64,000 bases of DNA, taken from positions 1,302,001 to 1,366,000 of the forward strand of contig NC_088308.1 of the NCBI RefSeq assembly GCF_910592395.1, written 5' to 3'. Under the pieces are notes generated by a model. That model was not told the origin of the DNA. It worked only from the letters and a program-made list of their open reading frames with translations, and did not search any database. Position numbers and translations under genes: made by a program. Below are positions 1-11,740 of this stretch, piece after piece. Positions within the stretch are counted from its first letter, which is position 1. Each line of letters opens with the position of its first letter. The stretch is from Lineus longissimus (Eukaryota; Nemertea; Pilidiophora; Heteronemertea; Lineidae).

Positions 1-260
1 TGTACATTTTACTAAGGCTATCCTATAGGTATAAATTGGAGTGGAAACACACAAATATCAAATAGTATGATTCCTTTGAAGTTATGTGATTGTGATTGTC
101 TAATGTATTTTTACGTGTTAAGTAGATCGAGAAGTATAATCAAGTCCCTGCAATGACAGGATTGCATAAATATTGAAGAAAAATAGAAAATCATGTTTAC
201 CCATGGTCGCAGCCATATTGAATCTCGCGAGTAGTCGCGAGAAGTGAGCCAGGATGCCGC

Positions 261-460
261 TAAACAGCGTCCACCAGCGTCCACCAGGTTTAAACGAATT
301 ATTTACAGTCAACAAAATAAAAACCAAATATCATGAAATTTTTAGGAAATGTGTTTTATGGTGTACTTATTACGTTTATGGCTACTAAATTTTATTTTGA
401 TGACTTTATACCTGACTTTAAACCTGGTGGACGCTGGTGGACGCTGGTTGACGCCGTTTA
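261..460. repeat. Foldback (inverted) repeat with unequal arms
   Basis: The left arm (261-295) and right arm (417-460) are inverted copies built from a 10-base unit, GCGTCCACCA. The left arm has two units and the right arm three (one diverged). Each arm ends in TTTAAAC/GTTTAAA-type sequence, and about 120 bases separate them. The 9-mer GCGAGAAGT lies on both sides (237-245 and 469-477). The element sits 65 bases upstream of the MXRA7-like start codon, so it may lie in that promoter or 5' UTR. It could be a small foldback transposon remnant. Confidence 0.75.
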
Positions 461-524
461 GGATGACTGCGAGAAGTACTAAAGTGACCTTGACCGGTTG
501 GAAGTTCGGATTTTTTGGTGAAAA

Positions 525-1338
525 ATGAATGAAATATCGGCGATTTTAGACACTTTAATGGACGAGAATGTCCTCTATACTCTTTCAATCGTGGCGGTAT
601 CATCTATAGCTACTATTGGTGCCGTTTTTGCTGGTTACAAAGTTGTATTTCGGAAGAAAGAAGATCGTTTATTGGCGTCGCCTGCTAACGACGCTGGTTC
701 AACATGCCCAACCATGACCACTGGAAAACGGCTGCAAGGCCAAGGACATGAAGGAGGAGCAGTAAAGCATAGCAAATGCGATGGTGTAAAGAAGTCCGCT
801 CAAAAGGATGAAGGGGAAAATGCTGTTGATGATGGCGAGTATGGGCAGCCAGTATATATAGGCCTAAAGTTGGAGATTTTCATTCATTCAATCAATGCAA
901 TACTCACCATGCTCGCTGCAGTGCATGGGTCTGCAGTACACATTGCAGCATACTTTTTTTCGGGTTACTGTTTAATGTCTATTTATTACTTGTCATTCCC
1001 TATCATTATGTTATTGCAGTTCTGTGAATGTGTTTGTACTGTGTATTTCAGGTTTTTCTGAAGAAGATGAACCCCCAGCACTCGTATCTGCCAATCAAGA
1101 ACCAGACAGGGATCCTTTTGAATACTGTGAGCATATTCAGGGTGAAGTGAAGAAGATCAGACAAAACCTTGCCACAAAGAAAATCCAGGAGGCCATGACA
1201 CAAGATCAGATTGACGAGGAACGTGATGCTCAAAGAAAGCAGCTGGAGGCAATATTCTCTATGATGGCAGAGGAAAATGATAAATTTGGCATTCAGTCCC
1301 TTGACGATATTCAAACCCAGATGGGTCTGTATGTCTGA
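525..1338 (+). CDS. MXRA7: MXRA7-like single-pass membrane protein
   Basis: Two coding exons are proposed: 525-834 and 1052-1338, about 198 residues in all (the human protein is near 200). Residues 15-42 form one hydrophobic helix just after a short N-terminus, followed by a basic KKEDR stop and a long polar, acidic middle. The C-terminus is the recognisable part: an EDEPP acidic stretch, then MTQDQIDEERDAQRKQLEAI, and a short end with FG and Q-x-G-L-Y. This matches the conserved C-terminal block of matrix-remodeling-associated protein 7. The acceptor at 1050-1051 is strong and needs a phase-1 donor. The best fit is a GC donor after 834 (GATG|GCGAGT); the GT donors nearby are in the wrong phase. 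Its function is not well defined in any animal. The assignment rests mainly on the C-terminus; the intron start is less certain. Confidence 0.7.
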
Positions 1339-4193
1339 AACCTCTTACTTACAAGCAATAAGCCCAAGGACTTCTGGTGGTTTCTGCTATCAAAGAGGCT
1401 ACTGATGAAAGACATTCATCTGGGAAGAGTATTATAATTTCTGGACACTGATACGTATTAAAAAGTTATTCGAACTGAAGAACATGAAAACCTTTATAAA
1501 CCAGGACAATTACAATTGCATTGATATCAATGTTTTATGTCAGTGAGGGACTTCATTTTCTCAAGGTAAAACATTTCAGTATCATTTATGCATAATAAGA
1601 AAAGTAACAATATGCAACCATGGTATTTCAAAGTTCCCAGTTATTGCTTTGATATCAAAGATCACCCAGAGTCCGGGGTGGTTCTGGAAGAGCTTAGTGT
1701 CAAAAGACCTAAGCATCAGTGTACTAATCACTGTTTAGGATTTTGGACACTAAGCTTTAGTCACTTATTAGTCAAGACTCTAGTATGCGCATTTCATCCG
1801 TCCAAGTGAATTAGTATTGGCATATTTTACCAAAGATTTCAATGAGTTCTTTCTGAAATTCTAAAATTTGATTGCGAATGTACATGTATGGCATAAAAGG
1901 GCAGTTCTAAAAACTCAGTTTGTCAGTTTGAATTTTTTTTTTTTTAAATGGGAAGATAAAAACCCTAATACATTGTAGAGCCATTCCTGATTATGAAGTG
2001 AATGTAGTTATGTTAACCAAATAATTGTTTGTGAAGTGTGTAAAAACATATTCATGTACCAGTATATTCATCGGTCTGGTATGTAGAAACTACCACCACT
2101 GTACCAGTACATGATGATCTGAAGATTTCTTGAATTCAGATTAATACTCCGCACTGTCTACAGTTAGTATGTATAGCATACCCAAAGTGTACTGCACGCA
2201 ATCCAACGCTTTTCATCAATAGTTAGACTGTGGGCAGTGTGTAGGCATGCATCTGGTCGAATCGATCTTTTCCATCTCGTTCATTTTAGTCTTGTCTGTC
2301 ATCCTGAGATCGGGGGTTCTTTCCACTCCTCCCTTGGGTGCAGTGATAATGGACCTGGTAGAGCACTGCGGAGGCCATCATGATAAATGGATGCAAGAAA
2401 TCTGAAGGTCATTTGTGTCCATGCGTTGTACATTTTGATGTCAATAGGTTCATGTTCTTTTTTGAGATTGTTCATAAACCGGAACATACTGTGGCATACA
2501 TGTAAGCCTTCTAAGCTTAACAGAGCTATTTTCATGGACTACGTATACAATCCATTTTCAGAAAATCAGATTACATTGCAATGGAGTCGCGTGTAGATCA
2601 CAAAGGCGTACTATAACTTCCACCTGAAGTGAAGCTCCATATCCATCTTCGACAATTAGTGACAAAGAAAAATGTCTTTTATGATTTTGTTAGCAGCTGT
2701 TGATTGATCTGCAAGTTGTGTTAACTCAAAAAGTTGGTTTCGTGATTTTTATGGCTGGAGCATTTTGCCTTTGTGTCCTGGAACTACCAAGTGGGGCAAA
2801 AATGTTCATGTCCAGAGTGATGGGCTCATTGTTATTGTATCAATCATTCATGTCAATCATCATCATATTTATATACTTGTAATTTTAGTATTTTTGTTGC
2901 AGTAGATGTTGTTATTTGTTACTCTGGATGCAGTATTAAAATGTGTTTTAAAATAAGTTTTCTTGCTGATCTTATTTTCTTGTCCGCCTGCTTTAAGCCT
3001 GTGTCAATATTGAAAGAGGCAGACGATAGCAATTCATCCTCGCCACTTGTCGAATGAGCTGAGCTTAGATACCAAGATCCTGCCACTCCTGTGTACCTCT
3101 GCCAATTGGAGGCTGATGAACTCATTCGGACCGACGGCCACCCCAGTAGGTTAGAACAACTGGATTTGCTACTTTTTCCAGTGACCCATTGGACACCTGG
3201 ACTGTTTCAACTAGCACTACTCGGTAATCTGTGCATCTGAACCTCGGAAAGCCTAGAGATCCCACTTGCACCTCTTATCGTACTGAACTTCCAGTGGTAT
3301 TGCCTCCGCCCATATTGACAAGCGTTGTCGGAAAGTTTTAGCAATGTCAATACATTACCGTAACGGTCAAGATACCCATTATTGACTCCTGTTGCTTTGT
3401 CCGATTCATTGCATTTTTCATCAACTTTGGAGACGTGCAGTCCTGCTGGAAGCCATTTCTGAATTGTGAAAAATCAAAGTATTTCACATCCTCCTAGTCC
3501 TTGTTATCTGTCCCTGCGCACCTTCAAGGAGTAGGACAGTTTTACATGAGGCAGAGAATACTGTTTCACCACGTCCAATTGCAACTGGTCTCGCAGAGTG
3601 AATATCTACATGATCCAGGCAGATCATGTCATATCTAAGCACGATTCAGTTCAATAAATCAGCCTTTTAAACTGTGGACAGGATGGCAACTGCATCAATA
3701 CAGCAGACCCTCCCATTAAACGTCAGCAGGACACTCTGATAAGGACACTGATCTTGGTCTGGAATTGGCCTGTCCATTAAATTTGACCTCTGTGATCAGG
3801 ACACCTCTCTATCAAGCACAGCATTTGTCAATCCCAAAGGTGTCCATGATAAGAAGGTTCAACTGTAATTCATCCCAAATTCTGAATATCTGAATATGAG
3901 TGGGGAGCAGGGATCAATAGGTTTTAAAGGTCTCTTCTGAGATTAATTGGTTCCAGCCAAACAAGACAAAATTAACAACATTTGTTCAAATTGAATTTTT
4001 TATCAAAATATGATCTACTAACACAATTTAGGTACATGTACATGAAAAAATGCTTATCTGTTAAAAAATATTTTACAATATACAGCGTTGTGTTGTTCCG
4101 ATACTGATACATGGATGCTCTGCACTTTTTCAAAACGACACATTATATTTGCTTGTCTACTCCTGAATCCAAAAGATGTAACAATAACCTCAT
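1339..4193 (+). other. 3' region of the MXRA7-like gene and intergenic DNA
   Basis: No convincing coding exon was found on either strand. Short ORFs here lack conserved motifs and supported splice sites. AATAAA at 3653-3658 is a possible poly(A) signal, which would give the MXRA7-like gene a 2.3 kb 3' UTR. A T-run lies near 1935-1945. The 3700-3860 part carries one copy of an interspersed repeat listed separately. Confidence 0.5.
3700..3860. repeat. Interspersed repeat, copy 1 (GGACACC / TCTCTATT family)
   Basis: The stretch is rich in words such as AGGACACT, AAGGACACTG, CAGGACACCTCTCTAT and GGTGTCC. The same vocabulary recurs near 17676-17845, 37420-37490 and 59763-59945, in either orientation, always outside coding exons. 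The copies are diverged and no clear ends or target-site duplications are seen. It looks like an old repeat family made of short internal units. Confidence 0.5.
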
Positions 4194-4199
4194 TTTATT
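4194..4199 (-). terminator. Poly(A) signal of EME1
   Basis: AATAAA on the minus strand lies 50 bases past the EME1 stop codon. It is the nearest canonical signal. Confidence 0.55.
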
Positions 4200-4248
4200 C
4201 CTGAGAAAACACTCCACATAGCACCAATATCCTTGGGAATTATGCGAT

Positions 4249-7200
4249 TTAGTTTATGACACTATCTGGATCTCTCCCGGTGAACAGCTCATATATTCGT
4301 CTAGACATTTCCTTCCCAACTCTCCTGCTCGTCTCCAATACGCCTGCACCCCGACGAACCTGCAATTTGTAAATTTGAAAAAGTGCTTGAATGAGGAGGA
4401 ATGATACATTTTACATTTACTCAGAAAGATGTTTAGTTTTAGCCAGTGCCATATCCTATCACCCCTGAAGAATGACATCAGAAAAATGAGTTTATATAGA
4501 TTTGGATGCAAATTTGTCTGAGAACATTATTAGTCTCAAGACCAAAATCCTTGATATGGCAGTCAACTGACAATGCATATTATTTTAGGCTCTGGATGTA
4601 CCAGTAACATACTACTAGATGGTGGAAATTTTTGTCACCTCAACTTAGAATGTACATTTCAGCTTAGATCACTCTGAAACATGTACTTCATAGTCAACAA
4701 AGAGTCAATGAAACAAAAGGAAATGACCACAGAACCGATAACGAGTGCTAATTGATCATCACGGGACACCAAAACTCATAATGTTAGGAGTGCTTCGTTA
4801 TAGAATTGTCATGGAAACCAATCATTCGTTGTCATGGATACTGGACAATTGCATCATTTTCATTACAGGAGGTCTGTCTGGTATTAATGGATTAGCATGC
4901 AATTATGACTGAGTATATGACTGAGCAAAAAAACACTGATTTCCTGCAGCAGATCATATTGATATGAGAGATGAGATGTGGCGTGAAAGCTGGCAATTAA
5001 TGAGGTTCCATTGTGAGAGCAACAACACATCCCTGTGTTAGGACATGATGGTTTCTAGACTGCTAACAATTCATGACAGAAGCAGACTGAGGGAACCTTT
5101 CTGTCGAAACAGCTGATAGCAATGTTTGAGCATAATGGCTCATAAGAGTATCAAAACACAATCAATTGGTGATACTGACTATGATACACATGGTAATGCT
5201 TGATCAACTGGAGGATTCATTATCAAAAGAATAGACAAAAGACAAGACAAGACAAACTCATTCATGTCATAGTTTCCCCCGTATGTTACCGATAATTTTT
5301 TCCTGCAAAGCCAAATAATAAGTCATATTTATATACCGTATAGCACCGTAGGGGATTATCCTGACATGCTTGAAACTAACTGTTTCTGTCTAACAAAAGA
5401 TTACCAGGACACTAATCAGAGGGAAAGGACAAATGGTCTCATTCATGCACATGGTTGTGTCATCAAATCTAGTTTTGGTAAGATTGCCCCAAGCCTAGAC
5501 ATTTGTAATTGCAAAGGTAATTAATGGTGACAATCAATGATCCAATAAGGCGTCAACAGATTTGTGTTTGTTGAGAGGTTTGATTGCTCATACTTATTTA
5601 TAACTGTCACAAGTACAAAAACACCTTAATCAGATTACCCCAATGAAGTCTGACAAGGGTCATTCTGTACACACAGAGAATGGAGCATATGACACACAAT
5701 GCCACTGATTGCACTGTGATTGTGAAAGACAGACTGAGTCTGACTCTGAACCACTCTCCCCATTATCCTGAGGCAGCCCAGACACCTTGAGTCACTCAAA
5801 CATGACACCAGATATAAACGAAGGCTTTGGTAATTCTGAGTCTGACAGACACATGGAGTTACTCAAACAAAATGACAACTGATAGATAAAAACCCAACTC
5901 ACATTTCAGTAACCACAGATCAACACTTCCGTAAGATCAGGTCACATCTACTTGACATCAACCATGAATTCTAAATCAATCACCTTAGCCAACCTGGAGG
6001 CCCAGTTCCTTGAAGCCTGTTCTGAGATCGTCGATCTTGACCGCCAACTCCAAGGACTGATGTGTAATGCACCTTGCCAGGATTCTGCAGAGAGACTTCA
6101 GAACTTGAAGCAGGTGAGGATGGATGAGGCCAGTCGTATTGAGAAACGGATGAACCGTATGTGGTACGAGATCTACCAGGGTGACGAGGCCAGAGACTCT
6201 GGAGACAGCGATTCGTGAACAGCAGACAATACCAGACCAGACGACATCCTGATCCAATGCCAAGTCAAGACAGCCACAACCAAGTCAAGACCACTTCCAA
6301 CAACACCCAGAGACAGCATCAACAAACGTGAGAACAAGTCAGTTCAAGAAGAAGAATCATCCTGATGACAAGACCACGACCAAGATGATAGAAGACATTG
6401 CTTATCAACCCACATCAAGAACAAGCCTAATCGAGTGACGTCGACCCCATCCAAGTCAACAGGAATGAAATGAGATAAAACGTCTACAAGCAATATGAAA
6501 AGGTTCTTATCAGAACCACAAAATATTTCCAAAGAGACCAATTGGTGCCAACATGCTTGACAAGAAACGCCTCATCTTTGGCTGAGATATCTTTTCCTAA
6601 CTCACCCGCACATCCACAAGCAGTCGCTCCGCTTCTCTCTGTGAGTGGCATTGTTCATAAGCCTGAAATGATACAAAGGCACATGTACAAGTGTGTTTGT
6701 TACTGCAGTTTTGCAGAGAAAGGACTACAGCAGTGTAAATGAACATGACATTTGAAGTTAAAGCATTATTACTAATTCATGTCTGTGTCACCCGTAACCT
6801 GCGCTGTCCCTCGAGACAGGAAGTCTAAGTTATGCAATAGTTTTGACCGGGTGTTACTCAAGCAACATCTCCTGAAAGCATTCTGACCTGGATAAGTAGC
6901 CTAGGTGAAGGGTATTCCCCCACGATTGCATTGGCTACTTCCGGAGAGAGGGCGTTAAACTGACAGAGCTGCTGCTTCCAACACTTTAACAGTCCACTTC
7001 CATTCTTTTCAATCTTCACACAGCTGGTGCTATCTGGGAGGAATGAGAAGCCCACTTGATTCTTCTCTTTTCTGAAAAAGAGCTAAATTTTGAGCAAAAA
7101 TCCAATTCATAACGCTTTCTTCAGGTGTAGTTGACTTGTGAGACATTGGTTCCATTTCAGGGGCTTCACATGAATCTTGGCACCAATGCTACAAAAGACA

Positions 7201-10200
7201 ACCTCCTGAATGACTCATCTTGAGGTAGAGTTATTGCCATACTGCTACCTCGTATACGTTGAGAGGCGGAGTACATGTATATTGAAAATCACTGGTTATG
7301 TCAGGATGGAATGACTGGATACAACAGCCAGTGGCACTATATTCTGAATCTTACTTAAAGGGAGCTTCCGCCACGGACTTGGTGTGTCTGAAGATGATCT
7401 TGGCCACATCTTCTGGTGTCTCCACCAAGCTGACACTGCAGCCAGCAGGGCTGAGTTGTAGCTCTAACATCGCCTGAAACAGACGAAAATTACGATAAGA
7501 ACAGACGGTCTCTGAAAACACTATGTTCAAATGAAAACTCTTTCACAACAGTTTCTTCAGATACAGACCATAGATATGTATTGTACATGTACAGAAAAAT
7601 GCAAATTTTCCCTGACCCTGGCCTAATGGATCTTGGTCAGGCCAGAAATATTTGACTTTACCTGTTCCATATCAAATCTTGAAATCACAATAGAAATATC
7701 AATTCCTTTCTGCTTCTTTTTAGCATTGTATGCAGGATCTGTTGATCTCACAGCTTCCTTATACTGTCGCTGCCCTATCGTCTTGAGATCCTTGAAGTAC
7801 TTCTCCATGCCTTGTACAATCAGACTGAGCTTTCTATCACAGAGACTTGCGGACGCCTGCCACGCAAACTCAGGGAGGGACATCCGATGGGTGCAGCCAA
7901 CCTGAAGTGCGGAGAACACACAGTTATTGGAGAAGGAAGAGAGCAAAAGCAGTCAATTCATAAAGGGACCAAATACTGGCAGCCAGACCAAATCTGACAA
8001 CAATAATACAAGATTTATTCATCTCCTTTACTAACCGCGAGATAAAATTTAACAATGTAATACTAATACAATGTAGATGCACACAAAAACTACTCACATG
8101 TACTGTGGCGTAAACCATGCTTACAAAATCTTGGACAGGCACTATCAGGATGCCATGTTGTTCATCAACATATTTGGTCTGTTGCTGAAGCTGGAAGAAG
8201 ATTTGTGATCAGTGAGAACACATTGATCACCGAGGCTTTACTGCTCTGTCTAGCTACCAGTAGTATTTCAGGATCTTACGATCAAAAGATACAAAAGATA
8301 CAACAAGACCTGGTACATTGGACGATTCAAACAAGTGAGAGGGAAGCCAGATGAAAGCAAGAGGTTTGGATATGCTACTTGTACTAGCCAACCAGCTGGA
8401 GCTGGTCCTCTTGATAAAGACTTTCAGACATTACATTGAGGGAGGGAAACCAGACCAAATGATCGGGTCACCATCTCCTTGTAAGTGCGAGTGTAAGTTA
8501 GTGAACATGTAAGAGACTTACTGTATGTCCTTGTACTTCATGGTTTATCACCTTCCTGGTCCAGGAGATGCAGGCCGGGATAGGTTGATCACAAACTTCA
8601 TATTGGATACCTGCTTCTTGGAGGAGCTTCAGCAACACAGGACCAACTGTGCTCTGGACGACGTTGGAATCAAATTTCACAGCCACATACTGGAAAGAAT
8701 TACAGAGGTAAGCAAAGCGACACTTCAACAGAAGGAAATATCATTAATATTTATCATTAAGCTCTATATTCTCAATTCCATGTACTTCTCTGGACCAGTT
8801 ATAACAATGCACAGGATTCAAACTAACCTTCAAGCACTCTCCAGGCTTCAGACATTTTCGCGCCTCCAACGCAGCTTTCTTCTCAGCTTTTTCAAGTTCT
8901 TTTTGCTTTCTCTTTACCGACAATTCTCTTTCTCGAGTTTGCTTCTTTTGCTGAAATATCATTGATGTATCAACTATATTGTTCCTAAAGAAACTATCGT
9001 GAACAAGTTTAGAGAAAACTTCCAATCGTAATATTATGTTATCTCTTCAGTATCATTCAATTTGATGTGATGAAAATGAATTAATACAATCAGTACCTTG
9101 GTTTCTAAATCCTCAAAAAAGTTACCAACATTTTTGAATGAAGTACGTGCAACAAAAAGGAGTTTCTTTCCTAGAAGTAGGTCATGAGTGTAACCTACGG
9201 CAGTCTGCACTCGTTGTTACACTCTAATAACACAAGATTGACATAGTTTTTTCCACACACCTGTGCAAGCCTCTTCTGCTCCACAACTTCAGCTGGTGTC
9301 CTTTTCTTCTTTTTTTCCTCAGAATGTTCAGATTGATCTTCATCGGAATACTGGCTATCCATGGTGGTCACTGAGCTGACAGTCTCTTGCATGTCTTGAA
9401 TGTCATCATATGTTGAAACAGTACTTCCTAAACTGGATAACTGACTGTTCAAATGATGATTCGGCACTGAGGAAGATTGCGAAAGAGTCGCAGAAGCATA
9501 ATCATAACTGGGACTAGAATAACTGAAAGCTTGATGATCTGATAGTGGCAACTGTGAAACCTCTGGAAGATCAGGAAGACTGTCCGAGTCTGAATCAGAG
9601 ATGGTGTGAGAATTTGCAGACTTTAACTTTCTTGCATTGACATGTTTAAAGTAGTTTGAGCCTGATGATATGAATGCTGAATTTGATGATGTTTTGTATT
9701 GTTTTAAACGTTCACTCAAAGATGACTCACTCTCAACATCTTTATCTATCTTTAAATATGACACACTATCCTCAGAATCACTACTCAAGGAAACAGTTTC
9801 AGGAACATCCTGAGATTTGCTGATGGATGTAGAAGGAAGACACTCTCCAGAGTATGATGACTGGCTAGGGGATAATGAATTGGAGTTTGAGACTGTCACT
9901 ATACTGGTAGAGCTAGCAATTCCCTTCTTCTTTTTCTTTGATGCAGGAATGTATGGTAAATCATCATCAGAGTCTGTACTGAAGGTTGGATGGATGACTG
10001 CTGTATCTTGAGATCGCCTCACTGCCAGACTTTCCTTGGATATGATTGAATTATCTGATGTGAGCTGAATTGAAAGATAAATTTATCTGGTGTTAAACTA
10101 AAATCAGAAAGTCAAGAAAACGAAATATATCTTGGATCAATGTATAGGCCTACTGCTACTCAATCACACCCCAATCAATGTTTGAATGAAATCAAAATGT

Positions 10201-10396
10201 AGGCCTAGTATATGACTATAGGCCTATCATTTGATTTGTTTTTCTTGTTTACATTTCCATCTAAAATCCGGTTGACAGTTGCCTCAACACTTTGTGTGAC
10301 GTATTGCAAATCCCTCCTTACGGCCTCCGGGTCAACATCGGGGCAGAATACAATAACACTCCTTATGTCATCTTCAGACGGACAATAGGAGCCCAT
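4249..10396 (-). CDS. EME1: Crossover junction endonuclease subunit EME1 (MUS81 partner)
   Basis: Ten exons, given in transcription order: 10396-10253, 10064-9261, 8950-8828, 8689-8522, 8184-8098, 7901-7662, 7473-7355, 7071-6888, 6662-6606, 4359-4249. All phases close, giving about 678 residues (human EME1 about 570). Residues 1-48 resemble a CUE domain. Residues 49-316 are Ser/Asp-rich and disordered, with SDSDSLPDLPE and a KKKKK patch. From about 340 there is a charged helix ending in LKPGECLK, then the ERCC4-type nuclease-like fold, the block KSVAEAPFK, and a C-terminal helix-hairpin-helix region with EYPSPRLLIQAYEQC and VRRGAGVLETSRRVGKEMSR. EME1 is the non-catalytic partner that lets MUS81 cut branched DNA and Holliday-junction intermediates in the nucleus. 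Exon 5 has a second acceptor 6 bases upstream (exon start 8190). The last intron (2.2 kb) holds an opposite-strand ORF. EME2 is the only close alternative. Confidence 0.93.
5964..6218 (+). CDS. Small uncharacterised acidic protein nested in the last EME1 intron
   Basis: The ORF encodes 84 residues from the ATG at 5964 (MNSKSITLANLEAQ...) to a TGA. It is helical in character, with heptad-like Leu/Ile/Met spacing, CNAPC in the middle, and an acidic tail (DEARDSGDSDS). It lies opposite to EME1 within the intron between EME1 exons 9 and 10. A good acceptor (CACATTTCAG, ending near 5907) precedes it, as expected for a gene with a non-coding first exon. Composition around it is unusual: the 6220-6500 stretch after the stop is rich in CAA/AGA and poor in T. 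I do not recognise the family. It could be a real small gene, a retrogene, or a chance ORF. Confidence 0.45.
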   Translation: MNSKSITLANLEAQFLEACSEIVDLDRQLQGLMCNAPCQDSAERLQNLKQVRMDEASRIEKRMNRMWYEIYQGDEARDSGDSDS

Positions 10397-10671
10397 TGTA
10401 GCGTGAAGTCTGACAGATTAGGAGGTAAAATATGATTTCTCAGTTCAATTTTTCCGCTGACCCAACAACACCGGAAAAGGCTTTTACGCTGTAAAAATAG
10501 TTTTAGATTTTGCCGAGTGTTGAAACAATTTAAGTAATTTTCTATTGCATAAACCTGTTTACCAGAACTGCATGATATGTTTGGCTTTTACCTCTACCAT
10601 TTGAATTGGGTAATTAGCACAAATAAAGAATATCGCTGAAGTTTGCGCATTGATTTAGTACTATTTTCAAG
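10397..10671. promoter_or_regulatory. Divergent (bidirectional) EME1/MRPL27 promoter region
   Basis: Only 275 bases separate the EME1 start codon (minus strand, 10396) from the MRPL27 start codon (plus strand, 10672), so the two genes must share this stretch for initiation. No TATA box was recognised. As I recall, human EME1 and MRPL27 are also head to head with almost no gap, which supports long-term conservation of a shared promoter. Confidence 0.75.
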
Positions 10672-11740
10672 ATGTCTGCGCCCATGGTTGTTAGAAATTT
10701 TTGCGGAATTTTAGGAAAATGGACAAAATTACCGGGTAAATAGATATCCGAAAGATCTGACAGTGTGTTTGTATTGATAAATAGTTACTCCTTCATGCAA
10801 GCTTCATTTCATTTGCATCGCATCAAGAAAAGGACTTGCATTCCTAATCGTCCGAGTATAGTATGTCCTTGACATGCATCCGACAATAGATATCAGTAGA
10901 ATTACGTATTCAATTGTGTATTCCACATCCGACAATCGATCTATAGATGAACCACGATTCTTCCAAAGTCTACTGCTGTATTTTTATCATTCTTCAGAAA
11001 TGGCCGTTGGGTGTATTGGAAGTGTAAGGCAAGCGTCAAAGAAAGCAGGCGGTTCTACTAGAAATAAAAAAGGCCCGACAAAAGGCAAACATCGTGGACC
11101 AAAAGTATTTGAGGGTGAAGATGTTCATGCAGGAGAGATTGTTTTTCGGCAACTTGGGCTGAAAGTTTACCCTGGAGAAAACGTAAGTTAAGATTAAGAA
11201 TCCGACTTATGCATGGTAGTTGATTTGGCTGAGGACAAATCTCATGTTTCTTACTCTTAGTTGAAGCTTGAGCCTCTCGGGTCTCAAGTTTCTTGAACAG
11301 ATCCAAAAAACTAGCAGATCAGCTGATGTCATGGAGATGCCTCCTTTGGATGCTGTACTAAAGGAGTTCTTAGTTAAATGTGTTTTCCTGGCCATGACAA
11401 AACTTGGATCTACTACCAGATATGATTGGTCAATTAAGTGCTAGTGAAGGTACTGTTGAAACTTTTAAATCGCTGATTGTGACAAAGTGGATGTTTTGGC
11501 TTGAAAGCAAGAATCAATCATTTCTGGTTTCTATTTCTTTTTCAGGTTGGCATCGGGAGAGACCAGACATTGTTTGCGTTGAAAGATGGAAAAGTGGTAA
11601 TCTCAAATGAAAAACTCTCACCGTACCCACACAGTCCTCTGTATCCAGCAGTAAGTGCTGGGCGGATACTTTATAAGACATTCTACCATGTAATTGCCAA
11701 ACCAAGACCGGGAAGATTCCGACTGGTGTCACAAACATAG
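10672..11740 (+). CDS. MRPL27: Mitochondrial large ribosomal subunit protein bL27m
   Basis: Three exons: 10672-10735, 10998-11182, 11546-11740. Phases close (1, then 0), giving 147 residues against about 148 in human. Residues 1-22 are a short basic/hydrophobic N-terminus fitting a mitochondrial targeting peptide. The bL27 core follows: [14 protein letters not shown], then [38 protein letters not shown], and a C-terminal [16 protein letters not shown]. bL27 sits near the peptidyl-transferase centre; the mitochondrial form serves the mitoribosome. The start codon is the first ATG after the divergent promoter. AATAAA signals at 12124 and 12864 could end the transcript. Confidence 0.93.

Noticed and set aside
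118-327. Minus-strand ORF at the window start
   Set aside because: It overlaps the foldback repeat and has no motif or splice support.
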